Shown here: positions 22,954 through 35,000 of the stretch, piece after piece | Layout of the letters: each line of letters starts with the position of its first letter | Position numbering within the stretch: the first letter of the stretch is position 1 | Origin: Hydnum rufescens UP504 | Lineage: Eukaryota > Basidiomycota > Agaricomycetes > Cantharellales > Hydnaceae | DNA length: 64,000 nucleotides | Assembly (NCBI GenBank): GCA_014904985.1 | Contig: MU129141.1 | Coordinates: 1-64,000, forward strand | Direction: 5' to 3' | The notes under the pieces: generated by a model | Seen by the model: only the letters and a program-made list of their open reading frames with translations | Told to the model about the DNA's origin: nothing | The model's database searches: none | Translations under genes and position numbers: made by a program

Positions 22954-25900
22954 AATTGGGTACGGCGTGTATTCCGGCCTAAATTCCCTCGCTGGTACAG
23001 CTGTGGGACGCCAAGAGAGGCTTTTGCGTTCAGTATCTGTCGAACGCTTACAAGTTCTTAGACGGTTCAATGGGGCATTAGATGACCCAGCCGCCAAGAA
23101 TAACACCGGTAGCTGAACACTATTTATTATAGAAGATGAAGGATCTCGCGTACAAATAGTCGCATCGAAAACTATAGCAAGACCTCAGAATTCTTTCAGT
23201 CGCCTACTGAACAATCAAATTGAAGGCTTACTGCAAAAGATGATCTATTACATCGGAATGTCCAGATGTCTTGTGATGGATTTAACTGAAGAAATGAGCT
23301 ACCGCAAACACGACCTCCCTTTAGAACAAATTTACTAGCATAATCGCTATCCGGCTGTAGCACCGACCATGCTTACATTTATTGGTTGAGAATCAATGAC
23401 CGAAGCATAAGTCGCAGACATTGCGGGCCTGTGGAGCCCTCAAGCCCAAACAGACCACAACCAATATTCGCTTCCCTGGTCATGGCAACCTTTGCCACTG
23501 TAGAAGTAATAAGCGTAACGATCGAAGGGCTGAGATGGAAAACACATCCATCCCGATCGATAACCATCGCTTTTTCCCTCTTTGACTATTCAATCAAGTA
23601 TCAAAGAGAAGCACGAAGAGACCAATGGACATCCATACAGTGACAGCACGCCTTTTGGGCGGGAAACGGCGACAGCAAACCAGTATCACATGTGTGCAGA
23701 TTGAACAACTGCTTGAGAGGGACTAGCATATCGTAGGTATCACCGTCGTGAAACGCAAACCGCCTAATAGTGGACTTTGTTCGTCATTGTATCCGCCTAT
23801 TCATTGAGACTCTTTTTAAGCCCCCTCATCTGTAATGCGCATCTCGGGCGTGTCCGCAGCTAAGATCATATCTCCATGGGCTATAGATTAACAACTAAAG
23901 CCTGCCGAGCCAAGAAACATGGATGAAACTTTCTGGTGCCCATCCATCCGAACCCACCAAATCTCATGGCAGTCTGACCTGTCACGGTAAGAATCCATAG
24001 CTTGATGCCATCCTATGTAAACCCGAGGCCTCGGACTCCTCCTGCACTTTGTCCTCTAAGCTGTAGCCCATAGGATGGTGAGTATGCTCGATGAGCTCGC
24101 TCGCCTCTTATTCCACCTTCGTCTTGACGCAGTGTGCGGTGTACGCTCGAGCATCTATATCTTGTCTCTACAGATCGGTATGAACGCACAGAGTCCGCAG
24201 ACTCAATCGCAAGGCTGATCGCGAGTAGTCGCTTCTTGACCTCCTCATCGGATATTGCGTCGGCGTGACGACCTTCGGCCCCTACAGTACAGATGATTTC
24301 CTCCAGGTTCCGCAGGATAACGCTCATTCGTCCTGTACGTTGCATCAGCCCGCATGGATTAGCCTCGGTATGTCCAGACCCGGATTGAGTTGTTGTTCCG
24401 CGGATGAAGGGGAATCCAAGTCATGCAGCACACAGGCGCTTCGTCCGGCATCCGCTGTTGACATAGAAAGTTCACGACGAAGGTTTGTCCGCCATGACGA
24501 TGAAAAGGCAGCGCACGAAGAAGATTAGTGCTGGTGGTATATGATCAGTTAGATCGCTAGCGAGTTGAGGGAAATAAGGAGAGTGTCTTCTGCCATACCG
24601 ATTCTTGAGAACGGAATGTTTGATCATCTTCCTTGAAGATTTCTTAAGTGCTATTCCTGGCTCATTTTGAGACTTGCCTCGCATTGCGGCACCACGCATC
24701 GCCTCGGTTCCGTCACCATCGGTAGCCTGACGAGCTTTCTGGAACCATATATTCTGTGAAAGGTACCGTCTTGCGGAAAATGCCGATCTGCCCAGGTCAT
24801 CGGATTTCCATGTTTTGGGATGCAGGACATTCCAATGTACCGTAGTACATTCTTGTCCTGGCTGCTGTATGTTGTATTCTGCGTTATACATGAAGAGAGT
24901 ATGGACGATGTTTTGAAGGCATCAATGCACATGAACCTCATAGTGAGATTCAGAGCTCGCAGACAGAAACTACCGAACGTGCAATGCATAACAAGGTATC
25001 GTGAAGCGCGCCACCTCGAAGAGTCTCCGTTCTCTTTGAGTATAAACGCGTTCGCATCCAGGTAGGACACTGGCAAGGAGGTCACGAATTCCATGATCAC
25101 GTGAAATTCGTCTCTTCTCGATCTTGCTCGCTTCGAAGTGTTGCCGTGGATGATCTTGTATCAGCCCGTGATGAAACGCGAGCGATATCCATGGTATTTC
25201 GACCGCACATCACGGAGAGTCGTTGATGTCACAGGATTTTCGTCGCAGATGATGAGTTAGGATTTTACAATCGATGCTCGAAAGATACTTGTAACGCCGT
25301 TGAAGAGTAAAGATTTGGCATGAGGGTTCGGATCGAGCATGACAATGATGTTCCAGTCTCTTCGACTAATGGAGAAGTTCCTTGAGCGCCCGCGTGGTTT
25401 AAGGTTCCTCTCCATCCTTTCTCGTCTCAACGTACCACATCAGTGATCGCGATAGAAGGACAAATGTCGCTGGCTGTTCTTTCTCAGGACTACTCCACTT
25501 CAAGCTTCTTCCTAAGTTCGTCCCAAACCGTCCATGACTTGAACGTCCGACCTGCACCACCGGATAGCGGTACGAGTGGAAAGGCGTGGCCAGCGCCGGA
25601 ATATTCATTGTCGTCCGAAACAGCGAAGATGGAAACCGTGGGTGACGGTGGTCATGACCAAGCTTTCTGTCATCCGTATGATCGACAGGGTATCTCTAAC
25701 CTTCACGAGTATGCCGGGTTCACCACGCTCAACTGCTTGTACCACGCATTAGTCTATGCCGGCCACTCTCGCTAGAAGAGCATCGTGTTCTCCGCACCTC
25801 CTTGTTTGTTTGCCCCCTTATGATATTGCTTACGGAATCCAAGCGACTTTGGAAGAATTTGGATATCGGGTTGGTTGACTTCCGCCCAGTCACATAGCTC

Positions 25901-26930
25901 TCCTCAGAGTGGACCTTGTCGTCGAGGGATGCTCGACGTAATTCTTCAATCCCGTCTGGACTGCAGTTACGTAATGATGATACGAGGGGTCATGGCACCT
26001 GTGGCATGAACCGAACATTGGATCTGAAAAAAAGATCAGTTCAGTATGTTAATGGGTCATAAATCTGAATGCACTTGAAAACAACGAGAGACAAGCAATA
26101 CAGATGCAATCTCAGTGAGATGTCAATTAGTCTCAAGACAATACGGAGTTCACGCCGCTGAAATTGTTCCTAAATCTTGTCGGCAGAAGTCAAAGCGTGT
26201 ATTGCGATTCTTTAAATCCTTCAACCAAAAGTTGGCAAACACGGCGATCTGTCGTGTTCCTCGCTATCGAACAATGCTCCCTGAAATCAATTCGAGGGGT
26301 AATGGTCTATGATGTATATGCTCTCCTCTTCCCAGTGGCTGTTGCTTTGATATGTCCGCGAAGGTAGTGGCCTGTCGCGAAGTCGTCTTGTGAGGTTGTT
26401 GGGCTTCATGCGAATATTCGCCTTGTCTTAGATTTAAGGTCGATTTCTTCTCCGCACCGCTCCCGCCGTCTCTGGCGGATATCCAATGGTGGACGCGGCG
26501 TCAACCGTGCGCAACGAAGGTCTGGGTGACCATTTTGTCGGCGCCATCTCGATATGATCCCCACTTCCTTCAGACTGCCGAGTCTGGGTGCCGCGGAGAT
26601 TGCAGCGTTAAGGGTGTACAGTAGTGATAGCTGTAGCTGGAGACGCAGGTCAGCACCCTGTCAGAAATCCTAAGACATGAAGGTCAGCAATAAACTAATA
26701 ATATCGACGAAGTGTGGTGTGAGGAGGTCGTCCGTATCGGGGGATTGTATTATATGCACACTATGAAGCATGCCCGAGAAGGTGATCCAATGGAGAAACC
26801 AGGACTCGCGCGGTTCCGCAATAACGGAATGTTTCAACGCTTCCGGTGCGCATACCGTGATGATGCTGAGTTTGCAGTAGCTTATCAAAGTGGTCGTCAA
26901 GAAATCCACTCTACAAAAGAGAGTTCGTAG
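22954..26930 (-). pseudogene. Noisy reverse-complement copy of the P4-ATPase gene
   Basis: Minus-strand matches to most exons and introns of the gene at 32038-37417, in order: 26930-25900 (N-terminal region), 25600-25070 (actuator-domain region and the exon ending NAF), 25070-24440 (phosphorylation-site exon), 23620-23400 (GDGANDV region) and 23060-22954 (near C-terminal exon). In a 142-nt stretch of the right copy (34165-34306) the left copy (24840-24721) has only 120 nt, with few substitutions. No reading frame longer than ~150 codons survives. The same loss rate continues through introns, the promoter and LTR-like repeats, which fits uncorrected long-read sequence at least as well as pseudogene decay. 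It should not be counted as a second gene. Confidence 0.85.
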
Positions 26931-27254
26931 AAGACATAATACTCGATATTTTGGTACTATGGTTATGGTCAGGTGCTGTGATCGGAGTAATTGTGCGATG
27001 GTCTAGCCTCAATACTTCTGCGCCCATGTGTTAAGGGTGTATAATCAGGTTCTGGTAGAGATAACTGTAAATCATATGTCAGTCCTTACCAGGGACTCCT
27101 TCCCAGGGTGCTTTCTCACTTGTTCCAATATAGGTTAAGTCTAATCGAATTTTGGATCTATTATAAAACGATATTAGTAACTAACAATCAGAAACTACTG
27201 TGTGCGATAATTCTGATAAAGCTCATAACGCCCCAAACGTGCACAATCTGAGAA

Positions 27255-27797
27255 TAACGTAACAACCGAGGAGTTACTTCTCGAGTCATGTAACTGCCTC
27301 AAATGAATTTATTAAGTGAGGAGAAAGTCTATTTTCAACTTTCTAAGAGCTGAGTACAAGGTGGAGTTTATACTAAATATTGAGACAAATAAGGGAGTGA
27401 GGTTGAAATTGTAGGAATGACAAGTGTGTATAACTGAGAGTAGTTGAACGTAGTGAAGAGCATTGTAGAGGTATGAAAGGGGCAAGAGTAGTATGAGGGA
27501 GTAACAGAGATGTGTGATATGTTGATCAAACAAGTGCAATGCATGAGTCAATAAGCATAAGGGAGATGCCTTGTACATTCCTCCTTTTTTTTTGTTGTGA
27601 CCCAAAGACCTCTCAGCCTCTAGAGTTTCCACTCCATTTGGCTGCTTGTGAAGTGAGTGTTGGGTGATGATATGAAGGCAGAGGTTCAAGTTGCGTTGTG
27701 AACCAATAGTGAATACTCACTGCTGTCTCTCATATTGTTGCTTCCTACAAACAGTGTGTTTTGACTTGCACTGGAGTAAACAACATATTGACAGCGT
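27255..27797 (-). repeat. LTR-like repeat family F, left-arm copy
   Basis: Minus-strand counterpart of 30618-31215, about 55 bp shorter because of many single-base losses. Part of the inverted duplication. Confidence 0.7.
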
Positions 27798-29992
27798 TGC
27801 CTAGGCTCCTGACAGTCAGGTCAGGCAGGTGACCTGCCAGTTCAGGTTCGTTGCAGGCCAGTGGCTCAGTGTTGCCTGCAGGTCTGACCTGGACGCAGGT
27901 CACGGTGGTAAATGCTCGGCACTCTAGTGTTTTTACTGTAGTTAGATGCAATAATGATCCCCCTTATTTGGCCAGAAGGCTCAATGGTTGACACGACTGC
28001 GCCCATCCGCTTTAGTCACTGCAAGGCAGACACAAAATTGCGAGATGAGTGCCTCTGATCTGTACACCTGATCACCCCAAGAAAAGAAGCAGCAATAACT
28101 TCCCCATTAGCCGAAGCCCCTGTTTGCTTGTACCACAGTAACCTGGAAACCTATGCACTCAACCTGATTAACCCAGGCCCCCTCTGATTGCTCCTCAGGG
28201 ACGATAGATGGCGCAGAAATTTACATTGTTTTCAAGCCTGGCAGGTAGAAGAGCTTATCTCGCGATATTACACCAGATGTTGTTAAGGTATAGATTGGAA
28301 TGAAATAGGCCAAGTTAGCTCAATGGGTGTGCTTGTACTAGTATAGAAATGATGGAGCGCTGATGATGCATAATGTTTGACTCTAGCTGCTACTTGTTCC
28401 AATCAATGACTTAAAGCATCTGTTTTAAACTTTTAGCGCTGAATCCTTTATTGTATGATTCAGGGCTTAGACGTCTAGAAACACCTACACTGAGGGCTCA
28501 ACATATCTAAAGCTTTCTCGTGCTTGTTGGTAGCCTTTCATTACTTGGCCACGTTGTTCTCACTTTCTACTTTTTCAAAGGGATCTGGTATCTAAAGTAC
28601 CTAAACTACAAATTTGATCCTTATAGTATTTTCTGATGTCTGTGTATTTTCTGGCCAAATCTGTGATGTTTGAATGGCTCCAGTTGTGACGTTTGGAGAC
28701 TACGTCAGGCTGCTTCTTTCGTTATCATACAATACTTGTGGAGCCTGGCCGGGTGTGCGGTTAGGCGAAATGCTGTCTGGCGCATGAAGGCAGGATGGTG
28801 TGACACTGTGAGGGGGGGCTTGTTATTGGTTGTCTCGAATGGTGTACACTGGTTCCGGTCGTATCTTGGGGTGTGCGAGCATAGTGTCCGAACAGCGCGC
28901 ATAGCAGGGGAGGTGGGCATAGGTCTGAGGGTGCCAGCGCCTCAACTAGTTTCGATCTGCCAGTTATCCTCCAACTGGCAAAAGGAGAGTGCGGCCGCGT
29001 GACCGGTAAATCTGCAGAGGACAGACAAGTGCGGTACACTTTGCATAACTGAACAAAGGAAGGATCGACCCGTCAGGAACTTCCAGAGCTTACCTGCTTT
29101 GATGCTTGGGAGCACTTTGTGAGAGATTAGGGGTGATGGTTTTGGTGGAAGGTAAGGTCACCAGAGATCGCGCTTTAGAATCCCTGGGACTGTGCCATGG
29201 AGTGGAGAGGATTGAAAGGATAACATCTTAGGCCTAGTTATCTGGAAGGACGTGAGTTTGGAGTGCTCTGACCTTAGACCTTGATCAATGATCTGTTGGA
29301 GTGTTTAGGACCACCTTGTCTTGCTACAGCCCAAAGATATCAAGGAAACTCAGTTGAAATAACTCCATTCGATGAACAAAATAAAAAGTTTTCTACATGT
29401 CAAAAAAATATGCTTATGTAAACCAAGATTTGTAATCAAAAACCCGGACTCAAAAGTATGACAAAGCTATTTGTATGACTAAGCAAAAGATATGACTCAG
29501 CCTGATTTAGTCATCCAAACGTCCCACAACTGCGCCATTCCAAACATCACACAGACTTTGGCACAGAAAAGTACACAGACATCCAAAAATACATATAAGG
29601 AATCAAATTTTGTAGTTTTAGGTAGCTTTTAGATAAGACTCCCCTTGAAATAAAGTAGTTACAGATGAGAAATTCAAGTGGCCAAGTAACTGAAAGGCCT
29701 ACTCAGAGCAACAACGAGAAGTTGTAGATAGTTGTAGGACCCTCAGTGTAGGTGTTGCTAGACGTCTAAGCCCTGAATCATACAATAATAGGTTCTAGCC
29801 CATAAAAGTTTAAAATCAGAAATAGCTTCTAAGTTTCAATTTGACAATCGTGATACAAGTAGTCCAGCTAGAGTCAGAAACATTATGTCATATCAGAGTC
29901 ATCCATACCATTTCTATACCTAGTAAGCCAATCAACCCATTGAGACTAACCTGAGCCCCTCCCATACCTTTTCATTCCCAATCCCTATAACC

Positions 29993-30412
29993 TTAACCAA
30001 CATCTGGTGGTGTTAGTAATTTCTGCAGAGCAATAAAGCATCTTCTACACTGGCCAGGCATTGAAAGACAGTGTGCATAATTTCTGGCAGGCCCATCTTC
30101 GTCTCCTGAGGAAGGCATATCAGCCATGGTGGGGGCCTGGGGTGTCAAATCAGGTTTGAGTTGCACTATGGGTTCTTCAGGGTTACTGGTGGATATCACA
30201 TGCAAACTGGGCTTCGGCATAATGGTGGGGATCAGTCTATTAGTGCTTGCCTTCTTCTTCTTTGGGGTGGGATCAGGTGTATCAGACTCAGATGGCACAT
30301 CATCTACTGTGCACTTTTTGTGTTTGCACTTGCCAGTGACAATAAGGGATGGGTCAGGGCAGTCGTGTTCACCCATTGAGACCCTTTGGTGCCAAATAAG
30401 GGGGAAGTTCAA
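29993..30412 (-). CDS. Short hypothetical ORF in repeat DNA
   Basis: 139-codon minus-strand frame rich in Pro/Ser/Asp with a basic run KKKK (about residue 52) and a Cys-containing end (GQCRRCFIALQ). It lies between repeated blocks and next to palindromic 'caggtcacctgcaggtc' sequence (30480-30600). No family recognised; no ATG-plus-promoter or intron evidence. It may be a transposon-derived relic. Confidence 0.2.
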   Translation of the reverse strand: MNFPLIWHQRVSMGEHDCPDPSLIVTGKCKHKKCTVDDVPSESDTPDPTPKKKKASTNRLIPTIMPKPSLHVISTSNPEEPIVQLKPDLTPQAPTMADMPSSGDEDGPARNYAHCLSMPGQCRRCFIALQKLLTPPDVG

Positions 30413-30617
30413 TTTAATTTTGCATCTCTATATCTATACAGTAGCAGCTCTGGAGTGGGCCGAGCCTATGTACCCAACCTGTGGGTCACCTGCAGGTCTG
30501 CAGGTCAGGACCTGCAGGTCAAGACTTTCTGAGGGGGCCAACTGGGACCTGCAACCTGCAACCTGACTGGGCAGGTCACCTGCTCTGACCTGACCTGTCA
30601 GGAGCCCTAGGCAAGCC

Positions 30618-31215
30618 TGTCAAATTCTACGTTGTTTTACTCCCCAGTGCAAGTCAAAGTAACACACTGTTTGTAGGAATGCAACAATATGAGAACCAAG
30701 CAGTGAGTATTCACTATTGGTTAATCTACTAACAGCTACCATCTTAGGAAACCCTCTGCCTTCTATCCATCACCCAACCACTCTACTTCCACATGAGGCC
30801 AGGCCAAATGGGAAGTGGGACTACTATCTAGCCAGGCTAGGTAGGGTCTTTGGGTCAGTCAAACTGAGGACATGCTACAAGGCATCTCCCTTATGCTCTT
30901 CTGGAACTCATGCATCTGCACTTGTTTGAGTTGCACATATCACACATCTCTGTCTACTTCCTCTCATATCCTACCATCTTGCTCCCCCCTTTCATACCTC
31001 TCTACATGCTTCCCTTCACTACATGTTCAACTACTCTCAGTTTATGACAGTCTACTTGTCCAATTCCTAGCACATTATTACACCTCCACTCCCTTATTGT
31101 CCTCAATCTTAGTATATAAGTAGCTCCACCTTGTACTCTAGCTCCTTAGAAAGATTGAAAATAGGCACTTTTCTCCCCTGCACTTTTACTAAAATTCATT
31201 TTTGAGGCCGTTACA
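30618..31215 (+). repeat. LTR-like repeat family F, right-arm copy
   Basis: About 598 bp starting TGTCAAATTC and ending CGTTACA. It has a TATA-like 'agtatataagtag' near 31110 and a T/C-rich downstream part, an LTR-like layout. No target duplication was found. A diverged relative lies at 1375-1660. It lies ~0.8 kb upstream of the P4-ATPase start and could affect its promoter. Confidence 0.55.
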
Positions 31216-32037
31216 CTGGACTCGAGAAGGTATGAAGCCCTCCTCGGGTTGTTACGTTATTTCTCAGATTGTTGCACCGTACTTTTGGGGCGTTATGTTA
31301 CGCTTTCATAGACTTATGGCGCACACAGTATTTCTGACGTTGTTAGTTTTACTTAATTTCCGTTATTAAGTAATACAGATCCAAAATTTCGGATTTAGGA
31401 CTTAACTCCTATATGTGGAGACCAAGTGTGAAGAAAGCCACCACTGGGAAGGAGTCTGTGTAAAGAACTGACAATTTCATGATTTTTAAGTTCTCTCTAC
31501 CCAGAACCCTAGATATATACCACCCTTAACTACCATGGGCCGCAAGAAGTGAAAATTGAAGGGCTAGAGGCATCGCAGCAATTACTCGATCACAGCACCT
31601 GACCCCATAACTCATAGTACCATATCAATATCGAGGTTGTTTATTTTCTTAGAATTTCTTTTGTGAGAGGATGGATTTTTGACGACACCCTTGATAATTT
31701 ACGATGTCAACTCAGGCCATCATCACGGCATATGCCGAAGCAGCCTTGCACAGCGTTGCAAAACTATCTCCCCGCGTTTATTTGCTGGAACGCGCGCGAG
31801 TTCCTGGGCTCCTTCTCCCATTGGATCACCTTCTCTGGGGCAATTGCTTCATAGTGTGCACTAGTAATAAGCATCCCCGATAACGGTACCGCACCTCCTC
31901 ACACCTCACCCTTCGTCGATATTATTAGTTGTATTCGCTGACCCTCTCATGTCTTAGGGATCTTCTTGCTCCAGGGCGTGCTTGACTCTGCCTCTCCAGC
32001 TACTAGCATTATCACTACCTCTACACCCCTTAGACGC

Positions 32038-35000
32038 ATGCCATCTATCTTCCGGCGGCACCCAGACCTCGGCAGTCATGATAGGGAAGATGGGGATCAT
32101 ATCGATGATGGCCGCGACATGGTCGACCCAGACCTTCGCTTGCGCACGGTTCGTACGGCTGCCTCCACCATTGCTGAATCTATCCGCTCAGAGAACAGGC
32201 GGGAGCGGTGGCGGAGAACGAAATCGACCCTTAAATCTAAGAACAATGCTGGGCGAAATTTATTCGCATGGAAGCCCCAACAACCTCAACAAGAGCCCGA
32301 TCCTCGCGACAGGCCTACTACCGCTTCTGCGGATCATATCAAGCCACAGCCAACTGGGAAGAGGAGGAGCATATACATCAATATACCATTACCCGCCTCT
32401 GAAATTGATTCCAATGGGGAGCCAGTTGTTCGATATGCGAGGAACAAAGTCCGGACGAGTAGTACGTCCGGTGTTTTGCCCAACTTTTTTGGTTGAATAT
32501 GGGATTTACCAAGTACTCGGCAGAATACACGCCTTTGACCTTCCTCCCGAAAAATTTAACGGAACAATTTCAGCGGCGTGTATAGCTCCGTATTGTCTTT
32601 GAGATCTAAGTTTTGACATCTCACTGTAGAATTGCGAATCTGTATTTCTTGGCTCTCGTTGTTCTTTCAGGTGCATTCAAGATTTATGACCCACTTAACC
32701 ATACCTGCATACTGAATCTTTTTTTTTCCAGCATTCCCCATGTTCGGTTCCACTGCCCCACAGGTGGCCATGCTACCCCTCGTCTTCATCATTACTGTAA
32801 CTGCAGTCAAAGACGGGATTGAAGATTATCGTCGAGCATCCCTCGACGAACAGGTCAACAACTCTGCAGTGACGAAGCTAGGTGACTGGCGGAACGTCAA
32901 CCAACCCCGAGATCCCCGAAATTTCTTCCAACGTCTGCTTCGGATTGGTCCCGTACCAGGCAAGATCACTAGAGGGGTGCGCAAACTACGAGACAAGGAT
33001 GGTGCGGAAGGAAATCGGATTGCTCTTACTCGCGAGAGTGGGCCGGGCATAGACTATGCAGGTGGTACAAGCATGTCGAGCGTGGATTTGACACCGCGGC
33101 ATACTCGTGATCAGAGTTTAGATGATATACGCTCTGTCGGATCTACGGATACAGAAAGACTTGGTTCGACTGGACACAGCTACCCCCCGACGCGTTCCTT
33201 CCCATCTCTTTCCGCCTTTTTCCCGGACGACAATGGGAATATTCCGGCGGCTGGGTCCCAGTATGCTCTTTCCACTCGTACGCGCTATTCCGGTGGTGTC
33301 ATGGATTGGGACCGTCAAGTCACTGGGACTGCTCATTGGGAACGAACGTTATGGAAGAAGCTTGAAGTCGGAGATATCGTTCTCCTTCGAGAAGACGAAC
33401 AGGTTCCAGCCGACATCATTGTCCTTTCTACGTCGGATGCCACTGGATTGTGTTACGTTGAGACGAAGAATCTGGATGGAGAGACGAACCTTAAACCACG
33501 CCGGGCGCTCAAGGCAACTTCGTCCATTATGTCTGAAGAGGACCTGGAACATGCATTGTTCATGCTCGATTCCGAACCCCCTCATGCCAATCTTTACTCA
33601 TTCAACGGCGTTATCAAATATCTTTCGAAGCCATCGATTGTAAATCCGACGTCATCATCTGCGACCGAAAAGTTAGAGCCTGTGACTATCAACGAGATGC
33701 TTCTCCGTGGCTGTGCGGTCCGAAATACGCCATGGATCATCGGACTCGTCGCTTTCACCGGTGCTGATACCAAGATCATGCTCAACGGAGGGGCAACCCC
33801 TTCGAAGCGTAGCAAGATCGAGAAAGAGACGAATTTCAACGTGATCATGAACTTCGTGATCCTCCTTGCCATGTGTCTTACCGCTGGGATTGCGAACGCG
33901 TTTTATTACTCAACAGAGGCAGCAGCGGAGACTTCTTCGAGGGTGGGTCGGCGCCTTCAACGATAGCCTTGGTTAATGGCATTGTCACGTTCGGGTAAGG
34001 TTTTCTTGTCTGCTGAGGACTCTGGAATCTCACTTATTGAGGTTTCAATAGTTCAGCATTGATTGCCTTCCAAAACATCGTCCCCATATCTCTCTTCATC
34101 TCGATTGAAATCGTCAAGACGATACAAGCATACTTTATCAGCCAGGACATAGATATGTACTACGGTACATTGGATGCCCCTTGCATCCCCAAAACATGGA
34201 ACATCTCCGATGACCTGGGGCAGATCGAGTACATTTTTTCCGACAAGACTGGTACCCTTACACAGAATATCATGGAGTTCCAAAAATGCTCTGTCCAAGG
34301 CATACCGTATGGTGACGGGGTAACCGAGGCGATGCGTGGTGCCGCAATGCGGGAGGGCAAGTCTCAATCCATGACGCCCCAGGAAGAAGATGAGCACTTA
34401 AGAAATCTCAAGGAGAAGATGATCCAAATCATGTCCCGTTCTTTCAAGAATCGGTATGGCCAGAAAGACACTCTCACATTTATTTCCCCTCAACTCGCTA
34501 GCGATCTAACTGATCATAATTTACCCCAACGCAAGCACCTAATGTCCTTCTTCCGTGCGCTGGCCCTTTGTCATACCGTCATGGCGGACAAACCACTTCC
34601 TCGTGAACGTCCTTTCTATGTCAACTACAAGGCGGAATCGCCGGACGAAGCCGCTCTTGTGGGTGCTGCACGTGACGTTGGATTTCCCTTCATCTCGCGG
34701 ACTAACAATGCTGTCGACATCGAGGTCCTGGGACAATCCGAGAGCTATATCCCATTGCGGGTGCTTGAATTCAACAGTACACGGAAGCGAATGAGCGTTA
34801 TCCTGCGGAACCCTGAAGGGAAAATCATCCTGTACTGTAAGGGGGCCGATAGCGTCGTCTACGCTCGACTTGCACCCTATCACGATGAGGAGGTCAAGGA
34901 AGCGACTACTCGCGACCTCGAGGCCTTTGCGAATGGTGGTCTGCGGACTCTGTGCGTTGCATACCGAATTTTAGAGGAACAAGAGTACCTAGAATGGTCT

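Noticed and set aside
24013..26930. Open frames of 60-150 codons on both strands in the left palindrome arm, as independent genes
   Set aside because: They mirror the P4-ATPase locus with frequent single-base losses; none shows its own start, splice chain or domain.
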